A stretch of DNA of 5,753 bases from Mycoplasmatota bacterium (GCA_022712785.1 JAFLJX010000072.1:1-5753); one strand, 5' to 3'. Shown: positions 1 to 5,465, counted from the first letter of the stretch. The notes: generated by a model not told the origin, from the sequence alone. Numbers and translations are program-made.

Positions 1-138
1 TGTGGTGAACATGGTGGAGAACCAACAAGTATTGAATTCTTCCATAACACAGGACTTGATTATGTAAGTTGTTCTCCTTATAGAATTCCTGTAGCAATTG
101 TTTCTGCTGCACAAGCACAATTAAAAAACAGAAGATAA
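1..138 (+). CDS. ppdK: Pyruvate, phosphate dikinase, C-terminal fragment (5' end outside window)
   Basis: The last 45 codons of a gene entering from the left, in frame 1, ending in TAA at 136-138. The peptide starts CGEHGGEPTSIEF and continues through GLDYVSCSPYRIPVA to AAQAQLKNRR. This is the hallmark C-terminus of pyruvate phosphate dikinase (family form CGEHGGDPSSVEF...NYVSCSPFRVPIARLAAAQA). From family knowledge, the first cysteine is the general acid that protonates the enolpyruvate in the PEP/pyruvate-binding TIM barrel, so the window opens exactly on the active-site Cys. The enzyme interconverts PEP + AMP + PPi and pyruvate + ATP + Pi in the cytoplasm, and acts as a PPi-linked partner or substitute for pyruvate kinase in many anaerobes. 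The related PEP synthase and PTS enzyme I share the fold, but the CGEHGG...CSPYR combination is PPDK-like. The central and N-terminal domains cannot be seen. Confidence 0.93.
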   Translation, partial: CGEHGGEPTSIEFFHNTGLDYVSCSPYRIPVAIVSAAQAQLKNRR

Positions 139-150
139 ATAAATAATATT

Positions 151-177
151 AAAGCACTGAAATTTCAGTGCTTTTTT
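151..177 (+). terminator. Intrinsic terminator of ppdK
   Basis: A perfect palindrome, AAAGCACTGAAA/TTTCAGTGCTTT (151-174), lies 12 nt after the ppdK stop. The GC-containing core is 154-171, and the run of T at 172-177 follows directly. This is a classic Rho-independent terminator. The same T-run merges with the promoter of the next gene. Confidence 0.93.
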
Positions 178-190
178 GTTATAATATAAT
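177..190 (+). promoter_or_regulatory. Extended -10 promoter of ung
   Basis: TG (177-178), one base, then a consensus TATAAT at 180-185 form an extended -10 element; a second overlapping TATAAT lies at 185-190. No good -35 is present at 16-18 bp upstream, because that position falls in the ppdK terminator stem (about 157-163). An extended -10 can work without one. The predicted transcription start near 192 would leave a leader of only about 10 nt before the ATG at 202. Confidence 0.6.
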
Positions 191-191
191 T

Positions 192-197
192 GGTGGT
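192..197 (+). promoter_or_regulatory. Ribosome binding site that sets the ung start
   Basis: GGTGGT lies 4 nt before the ATG at 202. It is a weak match to GGAGGT and sits at the predicted 5' end of the mRNA. An in-frame TTG at 190 and GTG at 193 also exist, but they overlap the -10 element or this site and have no Shine-Dalgarno of their own. The ATG at 202 is therefore preferred. Confidence 0.5.
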
Positions 198-201
198 AAT
201 T

Positions 202-864
202 ATGATAGGAAATGATTGGGATTTAATACTTAAAACTGAATTTAATAAACATTATTTTAAAGAGCTATTAAGATTCATTAATATTGAATATAACACTAAA
301 ACTATATTTCCTAAGAAGGAAGATATTTTTAATGCTTTTAAGTATTGCCCTTTTAAAAATACTAAACTTCTAATTTTAGGACAAGATCCATATCATAACT
401 TTAATCAATCTCATGGACTTGCATTCAGTGTATTAAAAGGAAATAAAATTCCTCCTTCACTTAGAAATATATATAAAGAATTAAATAGTGATTTAGGAAT
501 AGAAATACCTAGTCATGGTGATTTAACATTCTGGACTAAACAAGGAGCTTTATTACTAAACACAATTTTAACAGTGGAAGCTCATAAGCCTCTTAGTCAT
601 AACCTTAAAGGCTGGGAGTGTTTTACTGATGAAGTAATCAATGTACTCAATAAAGATGATAGACCTAAAGTGTTTGTTTTATGGGGCAATAATGCTATAA
701 GCAAGAGTAGACTAATTACTAATAGTAATCATTTAATAATAAGTTCTAGTCACCCTTCACCACTATCAGCTAGGCATTCATTTTTTGAAAGTAAGGTATT
801 CTCAAGAATTAATGAATTTTTAAAGAAAAATGGAATTACAGAAATTGATTTTGATGTAAAATAA
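202..864 (+). CDS. ung: Uracil-DNA glycosylase, family 1
   Basis: A 220-residue protein, the usual length for bacterial Ung. It excises uracil from DNA (from dUTP misincorporation or cytosine deamination) and starts base-excision repair in the cytoplasm. Every family 1 motif is visible. GQDPYH at 60-65 is the water-activating loop (catalytic Asp62, Tyr64). HGLAFSV at 71-77 holds Phe75, which stacks on uracil. GALLLNT at 115-121 holds Asn120 for uracil recognition. LSHNLKGWECFTD at 131-143 is the conserved SHxxKGWExFTD segment. VLWGNNA at 159-165 precedes the DNA-intercalation loop HPSPLSA at 184-190 with catalytic His184. The start is set at ATG 202 rather than the upstream in-frame TTG 190, because a TATAAT and the likely transcription start lie at 180-192. 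The gene appears monocistronic: a terminator precedes it and an independent promoter follows. No damage or missing residue was seen. Confidence 0.97.
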   Translation: MIGNDWDLILKTEFNKHYFKELLRFINIEYNTKTIFPKKEDIFNAFKYCPFKNTKLLILGQDPYHNFNQSHGLAFSVLKGNKIPPSLRNIYKELNSDLGIEIPSHGDLTFWTKQGALLLNTILTVEAHKPLSHNLKGWECFTDEVINVLNKDDRPKVFVLWGNNAISKSRLITNSNHLIISSSHPSPLSARHSFFESKVFSRINEFLKKNGITEIDFDVK

Positions 865-872
865 TATAAAGG

Positions 873-901
873 TTGAAAAATTTAGTTCGTAAGGGTATTA
901 T
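873..901 (+). promoter_or_regulatory. Sigma-A type promoter of the folT leader
   Basis: TTGAAA (873-878), a 17-bp spacer, then TATTAT (896-901). Each hexamer differs from consensus at one position and the spacing is optimal. The predicted start is near 908, immediately before the conserved AGAGTAG that opens the riboswitch core. The -10 overlaps the candidate 5' arm of P1 (900-906), which is discussed as a finding. Confidence 0.65.
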
Positions 902-1000
902 ATATCTAAGAGTAGCTATTCTGCGTTAAGTGTTATACCATGGGATGTTGGGTATAAACGAACACAAACGTGGCGGTGGAATGGCGCGTCCGCGATATAT
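900..1000 (+). ncRNA. Tetrahydrofolate (THF) riboswitch aptamer
   Basis: The strand carries the conserved blocks of the THF (folT/folE) riboswitch in order: AGAGTAG (909-915), TGCGTTAAGTG (922-932), TGGGATGTTG (941-950), ACGAA (958-962), GGCGGTG (972-978) and GTCCGC (988-993). The helices can be drawn. P2 is GCTATTC (915-921) with GAATGGC (979-985), including one G-U pair. P3 is TTATACC (933-939) with GGTATAA (951-957), closing the conserved loop. The loop-junction pseudoknot is GGAT (943-946) with GTCC (988-991). A possible P1 is ATATATC (900-906) with GATATAT (994-1000), with a 3-nt bulge after it. Known THF riboswitches bind reduced folates and sit before folate transport or synthesis genes; here the next gene is a folate-type ECF S component, so context and sequence agree. 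The core call is firm, while the P1 boundary is uncertain. Confidence 0.92.
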
Positions 1001-1024
1001 CGGAAGATATTTTTTTTAGTGGAC
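988..1024 (+). promoter_or_regulatory. Candidate antiterminator of the THF riboswitch
   Basis: GTCCGC (988-993) can pair with GTGGAC (1019-1024), giving six pairs with one G-U. This would use the bases that form the aptamer pseudoknot (988-991) and also two bases of the terminator 5' arm (1023-1024). The helix is therefore exclusive with both the ligand-bound aptamer and the terminator, as expected of an antiterminator. Inside it, ATATC-GGAA-GATAT (997-1010) forms a small hairpin with a GNRA loop that also competes with P1. The assignment is inferred from pairing only. Confidence 0.45.
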
Positions 1025-1052
1025 CTCTCATAAAATTTTATGGAGGTTTTTT
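1023..1052 (+). terminator. Riboswitch-controlled terminator that also sequesters the folT Shine-Dalgarno
   Basis: ACCTC-T-CATAAAA (1023-1035) pairs with TTTTATGGAGGT (1036-1047). That is a 12-bp stem with a single bulged T at 1028, followed by a T run at 1047-1052. The 3' arm contains GGAGGT (1042-1047), the folT ribosome binding site 8 nt before the ATG. Formation of the hairpin would thus both terminate transcription and occlude translation initiation. It is the natural OFF structure of the upstream THF aptamer. Confidence 0.8.
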
Positions 1053-1055
1053 ATT

Positions 1056-1583
1056 ATGCAAAATAGAGGTAGTATATTCACGACCAAAACACTTAATAGA
1101 GCTGCGATGTTAATAGCAATGAGTGTTGTATTAAAAGCTTTTTTAAGTATCGAGGGTGGATTTTTTAGATTTACATTATTTAGTATTCCATTAATCATAC
1201 TTGGTATCTTGCTTGGACCATATATTGGTATTATCGCAGGGTTCATTGTTGATTGGATTTATGTACTAATATCACCATTCGCATTCTCATTCAACTTAAT
1301 GACCTTATCAACAATCGCTTGGGCTTTGATACCAGCCTTATTCTTTTTTAGAAAAAAGGAGTTATCTTTGGTTCAAATATCGGCTATTATAATTGTAACT
1401 AGTTTGCTGGCATTCTCACTCAATACGTATCAATTATACATATGGGCAGGATCTGGGGCATTAGCTAATGTACCTTTAAGATTAGTTATTATGATGACGA
1501 CATGGGTAGTTCAAATACCTGTGGTTCATGTATTATATCAGCGTGTTATTGTTAATGAATTTAAACTATTAAAAATTAGATGA
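1056..1583 (+). CDS. folT: Folate ECF transporter S component (FolT)
   Basis: A 175-residue, very hydrophobic protein, typical in length for an ECF S component. It is the membrane substrate-binding subunit that captures folate and docks onto the shared EcfT-EcfA-EcfA' energising module, which is not in this window. About six membrane segments can be traced, near residues 15-33, 40-54, 53-73, 80-97, 106-123 and 140-162; the second and third are tightly packed. TM1 contains an A-x3-A pattern (Ala17/Ala21), the type of motif S components use to contact EcfT. The central stretch GILLGPYIGIIAGFIVD (50-66) is typical of the FolT/ECF S family. Specificity for folate is inferred mainly from the THF riboswitch in the leader; sequence alone would leave other S components (for example pantothenate or pyridoxine types) possible. 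The start ATG has a strong GGAGGT 8 nt upstream. The gene ends in TGA inside a terminator hairpin, which shows UGA is a stop here. Confidence 0.9.
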   Translation: MQNRGSIFTTKTLNRAAMLIAMSVVLKAFLSIEGGFFRFTLFSIPLIILGILLGPYIGIIAGFIVDWIYVLISPFAFSFNLMTLSTIAWALIPALFFFRKKELSLVQISAIIIVTSLLAFSLNTYQLYIWAGSGALANVPLRLVIMMTTWVVQIPVVHVLYQRVIVNEFKLLKIR

Positions 1584-1609
1584 TTACTTAAATGTAATCA
1601 TCTTTTTTT
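1578..1609 (+). terminator. Intrinsic terminator of folT, overlapping its stop codon
   Basis: AGATGATTAC (1578-1587), a 6-nt loop, GTAATCATCT (1594-1603), then T through 1609. The 10-bp stem is perfect. The folT TGA (1581-1583) lies in the 5' arm, so folT has no 3' untranslated spacer before the terminator. Confidence 0.93.
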
Positions 1610-1621
1610 GAATCATTATAT

Positions 1622-1648
1622 AAAAAAAGGTGGAAAAAATTCCACCTT
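1622..1648 (-). terminator. Intrinsic terminator of the minus-strand GH13 gene
   Basis: On the plus strand AAGGTGGAA (1627-1635), a 4-nt loop and TTCCACCTT (1640-1648) form a perfect 9-bp stem. The A run at 1622-1628 is a U-tract when read from the minus strand. The 5' arm on that strand begins within the TAA stop at 1649-1647. It faces the folT terminator with 12 nt between the two. Confidence 0.92.
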
Positions 1649-3731
1649 ACAAGTTGATTATTTTTACTTCTCCAGCACCTAAATGAATATCTAATATATT
1701 ATGATCAATAATTTGAGTGAAGGCACGTGGACCTTCATGTGTAGAAAATAATAATTTACCTGACATTTCACCATTATGAGATAAAGATCTTACTAATTCA
1801 ATATTTGATTTTAAATATACTTCATGGTAAGGATTTCCGTTAGCTAAAATTAGTAGTACATTATTTTTATTTGATTTTGTTTTTTTGTAGTAGGCTAAAC
1901 CAATAAATGTTTGTGAATTACCGTCTGAATATATTGGTACAAAAGATTTATTGTTTGTTAGTTCTTTTAACCATTTCTTTCTTATAGGTTTTAGTGCGTC
2001 TAATATATCTGGTAATTCCCATCTACGATAATTTGTGTAGTGAAATTGATACTTATCGAATAAAGCTAATTTACCATAATATGGATCGTTCTTTGGTAGA
2101 TTAAATTCTTCGTTTTCTCTTGAATCTAAACCTAGATTCATAGGTTGTCTTTCAAATACTTCTTGTCCGCTATTGATAAATGGTACACCGTTAGGCATAA
2201 ACATATTTAAGACCGTTAGCATTTTTGCTAAAACTTCGTTTCCTTCTCTAGCTGCTAATCTTGGTGTATCATGAGTTTCTCCGCAAGCGAACAGTGGAAG
2301 AGGTAATGTATTTGAATTCATGATAAATCTTTGAAGTTTTCCTTCAAATACTCTTGGTTCCATAGTAAACCCATTACCAATAATCATGTTATATCCGGCA
2401 TCATATGCAAATTGTGCATTTGAAATTTGAAGTTCTTCAGCAATGAAACTGAAATCTTCATCATTTTCTCTTGCTTTTGAGATAATCATTTGTAGTAACT
2501 TAGAGGGAAGAGCATGACCCATATCTATTCTAGCTCCATCAATTCCAAATCTTCTTTGATAACTAGGAACTATATCAGCAAGTTTATCCCATAGTTTTAG
2601 ATTAGGGTTTTCACCATGATACATATTTGATTTAATTGTATCAAATAGAATATATGGTGGTCTATCTGTTGTATCTAAGAATTTTTTCGTTTCTTTAGGG
2701 AAATCTTCATACATTCTAAAGAAAGTAACATCAGTCCATGGAGGTTGTGAATCATTTATATGATCACTGAAAGCAGGAGCAATCCTTAAATCAAATTTCT
2801 TTTGAATTTCCTCGCTTAAATTCTTTTTTGTTTTAATTTTATTCCATAAATCTTTGTTTTGTTCTTTAGGGTTATATTGGAACATATTTATATGTCTATA
2901 GGTATCTTTGCTTTGATAGACTTTCTCCATATATTCTAAAGTTGGTAGTGTAGTTTCTCCTATACCTTCAACTTTGGGAACTTTATAATTATCATATTCA
3001 CTTGCTTTAATCCAGTAAAACCAATCTGGATGGTCTTTGATAAGATCGTTTTCTACAGCGTTTGTTCTAGGTATAATATCAATCATAACTCTCATGTCTA
3101 ATATATGGCAAGCTTCAACAAAGGCTTTAAACTCTTCTTCAAGAGTCATTGAGTCTTTTGTTAGATAGTCTTTTAAATTAGGATCTATTTCATTAAAGTT
3201 AGAAACTCCGTAAGGACTTCCTAAATCACCTTTTTTATCCTTTAAACTAAATTTAGATATTGGTAACATATATACAACATTAACTCCCATTTTTTTAAGA
3301 AGTGGAAGCATAGCTAACATTCTTACAAAAGAACCAGTTTCTGGCATTTTATAAATATTTTCTTTTTCTAGTAGCCCAGATCTGTCATTATCCCAAGCTG
3401 CGCTTGTTCGGATCATAGTTGAATAAACAATACTTTGTTTGATCCAGTCTCCACCACGGTAATTTTTTTTAGGTGTTTTTTTATTGGTTGCTTTTGATAA
3501 TGAAGTTTTGTAAGAAACTCCATCTTTAATATTAGGCATAATATAATCTTTAATAACAGAAATGAAAAAGTCGTATGGATTTACCATTAATTCATTTGAT
3601 TGTGTTTTTGTGAATTTTGTTTCATCATAGTTAAAACAGTTCCACAAATCTGGAACTGTATAATTATATATTTTGGTGTCTTTATTGCTTTTTAGTACTT
3701 TTAATAATTTTTTTATCATTAAGGTTTCCAT
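1647..3731 (-). CDS. GH13 (alpha-amylase) family glycoside hydrolase or transferase, substrate unknown
   Basis: A 694-residue protein from ATG 3731, with no signal peptide or membrane segment, so probably cytoplasmic. Residues 1-95 are a Lys-rich region outside the usual barrel. The TIM barrel runs from about 97 to 590: YMLPISKF...KGDLGSPYGVSNF (154-179) is the strand 2 region, VMIDIIPRT (215-223) region I, GIDGARIDMGHALP (396-409) region II with nucleophile Asp403, SFIAEEL (428-434) region III with acid/base Glu432, and GETHDTPR (484-491) region IV with Asp488. A long insert (about 226-360) between regions I and II replaces domain B. Residues about 595-694 look like a C-terminal beta domain. 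All three carboxylates are present, so activity on alpha-glucans is likely. Region I lacks the usual Asn-His, and HPDWF (234-238) recalls GlgE-type maltosyltransferases. The reaction cannot be assigned. The start at Met 3731 is chosen for its GAGGG site; an in-frame ATG at 3770 precedes the likely transcription start. Confidence 0.85.
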   Translation of the reverse strand: METLMIKKLLKVLKSNKDTKIYNYTVPDLWNCFNYDETKFTKTQSNELMVNPYDFFISVIKDYIMPNIKDGVSYKTSLSKATNKKTPKKNYRGGDWIKQSIVYSTMIRTSAAWDNDRSGLLEKENIYKMPETGSFVRMLAMLPLLKKMGVNVVYMLPISKFSLKDKKGDLGSPYGVSNFNEIDPNLKDYLTKDSMTLEEEFKAFVEACHILDMRVMIDIIPRTNAVENDLIKDHPDWFYWIKASEYDNYKVPKVEGIGETTLPTLEYMEKVYQSKDTYRHINMFQYNPKEQNKDLWNKIKTKKNLSEEIQKKFDLRIAPAFSDHINDSQPPWTDVTFFRMYEDFPKETKKFLDTTDRPPYILFDTIKSNMYHGENPNLKLWDKLADIVPSYQRRFGIDGARIDMGHALPSKLLQMIISKARENDEDFSFIAEELQISNAQFAYDAGYNMIIGNGFTMEPRVFEGKLQRFIMNSNTLPLPLFACGETHDTPRLAAREGNEVLAKMLTVLNMFMPNGVPFINSGQEVFERQPMNLGLDSRENEEFNLPKNDPYYGKLALFDKYQFHYTNYRRWELPDILDALKPIRKKWLKELTNNKSFVPIYSDGNSQTFIGLAYYKKTKSNKNNVLLILANGNPYHEVYLKSNIELVRSLSHNGEMSGKLLFSTHEGPRAFTQIIDHNILDIHLGAGEVKIINL

Positions 3732-3741
3732 ATATATATCG

Positions 3742-3747
3742 CCCTCT
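3742..3747 (-). promoter_or_regulatory. Ribosome binding site deciding the GH13 start
   Basis: AGAGGG on the minus strand lies 10 nt upstream of the ATG at 3731. The alternative in-frame ATG at 3770 has only an A/T-rich stretch upstream without any purine-rich Shine-Dalgarno, so 3731 is the better start. Confidence 0.65.
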
Positions 3748-3755
3748 TCAACATT

Positions 3756-3761
3756 ATTATA
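3756..3761 (-). promoter_or_regulatory. Candidate -10 element for the GH13 gene
   Basis: A consensus TATAAT is read on the minus strand (3761 to 3756), predicting a start near 3749 and a leader of about 18 nt with the AGAGGG site inside it. I found no convincing -35 at 16-18 bp, and the area is AT-rich, so chance matches are easy. Confidence 0.4.
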
Positions 3762-3799
3762 TATTAACATGTTTGAAAAAGATATTAAAAACTGAAATA

Positions 3800-3813
3800 A
3801 GAAAACGCTACCA
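3800..3813. promoter_or_regulatory. Catabolite-responsive-element-like operator (CcpA/LacI family)
   Basis: AGAAAACGCTACCA matches the cre consensus TGWAANCGNTNWCA at 12 of 14 positions, including the central AANCGNT core that LacI-family regulators recognise. It lies in the divergent region between the GH13 gene and gpmI. It is centred about 57 bp upstream of both predicted transcription starts. It could be a CcpA site or the operator of a maltose-type LacI regulator; no regulator gene is in the window. Confidence 0.45.
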
Positions 3814-3829
3814 TACCATGTATTTCACT

Positions 3830-3857
3830 ATGAAAATAGAGGTAAAAAGTGTATAAT
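3830..3857 (+). promoter_or_regulatory. Promoter of gpmI
   Basis: A consensus TATAAT at 3852-3857, with a weak -35 candidate ATGAAA at 3830-3835 (16-bp spacing). The predicted start is near 3864, giving a leader of about 15 nt that just includes the AGAGGTG ribosome site. Confidence 0.55.
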
Positions 3858-3866
3858 ATACCAAGT

Positions 3867-3873
3867 AGAGGTG
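3867..3873 (+). promoter_or_regulatory. Ribosome binding site deciding the gpmI start
   Basis: AGAGGTG lies 5 nt before ATG 3879. The in-frame GTG at 3849 lies before the -10 element and would be upstream of the transcript, so it is excluded as the start. The same AGAGGTGAT motif precedes the last gene of the window (5454-5462). Confidence 0.8.
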
Positions 3874-3878
3874 ATTAT

Positions 3879-5393
3879 ATGAAAAAACCAGTTATATTAA
3901 TAATAATGGATGGATTCGGAATAAGTGATAGTGATGTTGGGAATGCCGTTAAAATGGCCAATACCCCAAATTTGGATATACTTATGAAAGAATATCCAAT
4001 GAACTATTTAAACGCAAGTGGACTAAGTGTAGGACTTCCTGAAGGACAAATGGGTAATAGTGAAGTAGGACATTTAAATTTAGGAGCAGGTAGAGTAGTG
4101 TTTCAGTCTTTAAGTAGAATTAATTTGAGCATTAGTGATAAAAGTTTTTATCAAAATGAATCTTATTTAGATGCTATGGATAAAGTAATACAAAATGATT
4201 CTAAACTTCATTTCTTTGGATTGTTAAGTGATGGTGGAGTTCATTCTCACATTGAACATATCAAAGCATTATTTGATTTAGCAAAAAGCAGAGGTGTTAA
4301 AGAAACATATTTTCATGCTTTCTTAGACGGAAGAGATGTACCACCTAAATCTGCGATAACATATATAGAAGAACTAGAAAAATATATGGAAAGCATTGAT
4401 TATGGAAGTATAGCAAGTGTTCATGGTAGATATTATGCAATGGATAGAGATAAAAATTGGGACAGGGTTCAAAAAAGTTATGATATCATAGTTGAGGCAA
4501 AAGGAAAATTTGCTAAGACAGCTAGTCTAGGTGTACTTGCATCTTACGATGATGATATAGCGGATGAGTTTGTTATTCCCTTTAATGTAGTCAAAGAGGG
4601 TATTGTTCATGATAAAGACAGTGTAATATTTGCAAACTTTAGACCTGACCGCGCTATTGAAATTGGAACTGCAATTTCAAACCCAACAGCTTCAGGACTT
4701 GACTATAGAAATGGTCCAACTGAAGTGACCTTTGTTTCTACAATGTCTTATAGTCCATTAGTAAAAGGTAAAATCGCATTTGGACTTCAAAAACTAGATA
4801 ATATGTTTGGTGATGTTGTAAGTGAAGCTGGAATGAATCAATTAAGAATCGCAGAAACAGAAAAATACGCTCATGTAACGTTCTTCTTTGATGGAGGAAT
4901 GGACAAAGAGATTAAAAATAGTGATAGAGCATTAATTAACAGCCCTAAAGTAGCTACTTATGACTTACAGCCTGAGATGAGTGCTTATTTAGTCACAGAT
5001 AGAATTTTAGATGAAATTGAAACTAACAAACATGACGTTATCATCCTGAATTTCGCTAATTGCGACATGGTAGGGCATACGGGAGTAATTCCTGCGGCTG
5101 TCAAAGCTGTTGAAACTGTTGATGAATGTGTTGGTAAAGTAGTAGACGCTATATTAGATAAAGATGGTGTAGCTATAATTACCGCAGATCATGGTAATGC
5201 TGAAAAAATGTTAGACGAAAATGGTAATGTTTTTACAGCACACACTACAAACAAGGTGCCAATTATAATTACGAATAAAGAACTTAAAATCAGAGATGGT
5301 GGATCATTATCAGACATTGCTCCAACAATGCTTGAATTCTTAAAAGTAAAACAACCTGATGAAATGACAGGAATAAGTTTAATAAAAAAATAA
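3879..5393 (+). CDS. gpmI: 2,3-bisphosphoglycerate-independent phosphoglycerate mutase
   Basis: A 504-residue cytoplasmic enzyme, close to the usual 510 or so. It interconverts 3-phosphoglycerate and 2-phosphoglycerate in glycolysis and gluconeogenesis through a phosphoserine intermediate with two Mn2+ ions. The phosphatase-like domain is split around an inserted transferase domain (about 77-305). Metal and catalytic residues by family alignment: Asp11 in MDGFG, Ser61 in GQMGNSEVGH (the phosphorylated serine), Asp396 and His400 in NCDMVGH, Asp437 and His438 in TADHGNAEKM, and His455 in TAHTTNKVP. Substrate-binding residues: His122 in GGVHSH, Arg152 in DGRD, Arg184 and Arg190 in HGRYYAMDR, Arg255 and Arg258 in FRPDR, and Lys329 in EKYAHVTFFFDGG. 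TYDLQPEMSA (360-369) is a family signature. Unlike the frequent gapA-pgk-tpiA-gpmI order, the gene stands alone with its own promoter and terminator. It is divergent from the GH13 gene and shares a cre-like site with it. Intact. Confidence 0.97.
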   Translation: MKKPVILIIMDGFGISDSDVGNAVKMANTPNLDILMKEYPMNYLNASGLSVGLPEGQMGNSEVGHLNLGAGRVVFQSLSRINLSISDKSFYQNESYLDAMDKVIQNDSKLHFFGLLSDGGVHSHIEHIKALFDLAKSRGVKETYFHAFLDGRDVPPKSAITYIEELEKYMESIDYGSIASVHGRYYAMDRDKNWDRVQKSYDIIVEAKGKFAKTASLGVLASYDDDIADEFVIPFNVVKEGIVHDKDSVIFANFRPDRAIEIGTAISNPTASGLDYRNGPTEVTFVSTMSYSPLVKGKIAFGLQKLDNMFGDVVSEAGMNQLRIAETEKYAHVTFFFDGGMDKEIKNSDRALINSPKVATYDLQPEMSAYLVTDRILDEIETNKHDVIILNFANCDMVGHTGVIPAAVKAVETVDECVGKVVDAILDKDGVAIITADHGNAEKMLDENGNVFTAHTTNKVPIIITNKELKIRDGGSLSDIAPTMLEFLKVKQPDEMTGISLIKK

Positions 5394-5396
5394 TTT

Positions 5397-5429
5397 AAGT
5401 TAGTAAGTTCTTATGACTTACTAACTTTT
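5397..5429 (+). terminator. Intrinsic terminator of gpmI
   Basis: AAGTTAGTAAGT (5397-5408), a 7-nt loop, ACTTACTAACTT (5416-5427): a perfect 12-bp stem 3 nt after the stop. The T-tract is short (TTTT then C at 5430), so termination may be weaker than at the other genes. Confidence 0.85.
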
Positions 5430-5441
5430 CATTAGGAATTG

Positions 5442-5462
5442 TGGTACATTATTAGAGGTGAT
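5442..5462 (+). promoter_or_regulatory. Possible extended -10 promoter and ribosome site of the last gene
   Basis: TG (5442-5443), one base, TACATT (5445-5450) is a modest extended -10. AGAGGTGAT (5454-5462) lies 3 nt before the ATG at 5466 and is a convincing Shine-Dalgarno. The promoter part is weak, and read-through from gpmI is an alternative. Confidence 0.35.
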
Positions 5463-5465
5463 AAC

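Noticed and set aside
190..201. Four-codon N-terminal extension of ung from TTG 190
   Set aside because: The TTG overlaps a TATAAT and precedes the predicted transcription start. The ATG at 202 has the GGTGGT site and gives the usual Ung length.
865..1055. A small peptide gene or tRNA-like element in the 191-nt gap between ung and folT
   Set aside because: The gap is fully explained by promoter, THF aptamer and terminator. No ribosome site with a plausible short frame was seen, and no tRNA arms can be drawn.
1028..1246. 72-codon open frame on the minus strand across the folT leader and 5' half
   Set aside because: It lies antisense to folT, whose membrane-protein codons produce hydrophobic antisense frames. 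It overlaps the terminator/SD hairpin and has no supporting ribosome site, so it is a shadow.
3732..3770. Thirteen-codon N-terminal extension of the GH13 protein from ATG 3770
   Set aside because: The extension encodes the AGAGGG ribosome site and overlaps the likely -10, and it has no Shine-Dalgarno upstream.
3821..3838. Imperfect inverted repeat TATTTCA-cta-TGAAAATA near the gpmI -35
   Set aside because: Only five perfectly paired bases per arm in AT-rich DNA, which is easily due to chance. It is not distinctive enough to call an operator.
3849..3878. Ten-codon N-terminal extension of gpmI from GTG 3849
   Set aside because: The GTG lies before the -10 at 3852-3857. The MKKPVILIIMDGFG start at 3879 has AGAGGTG and matches the usual N-terminus of the family.
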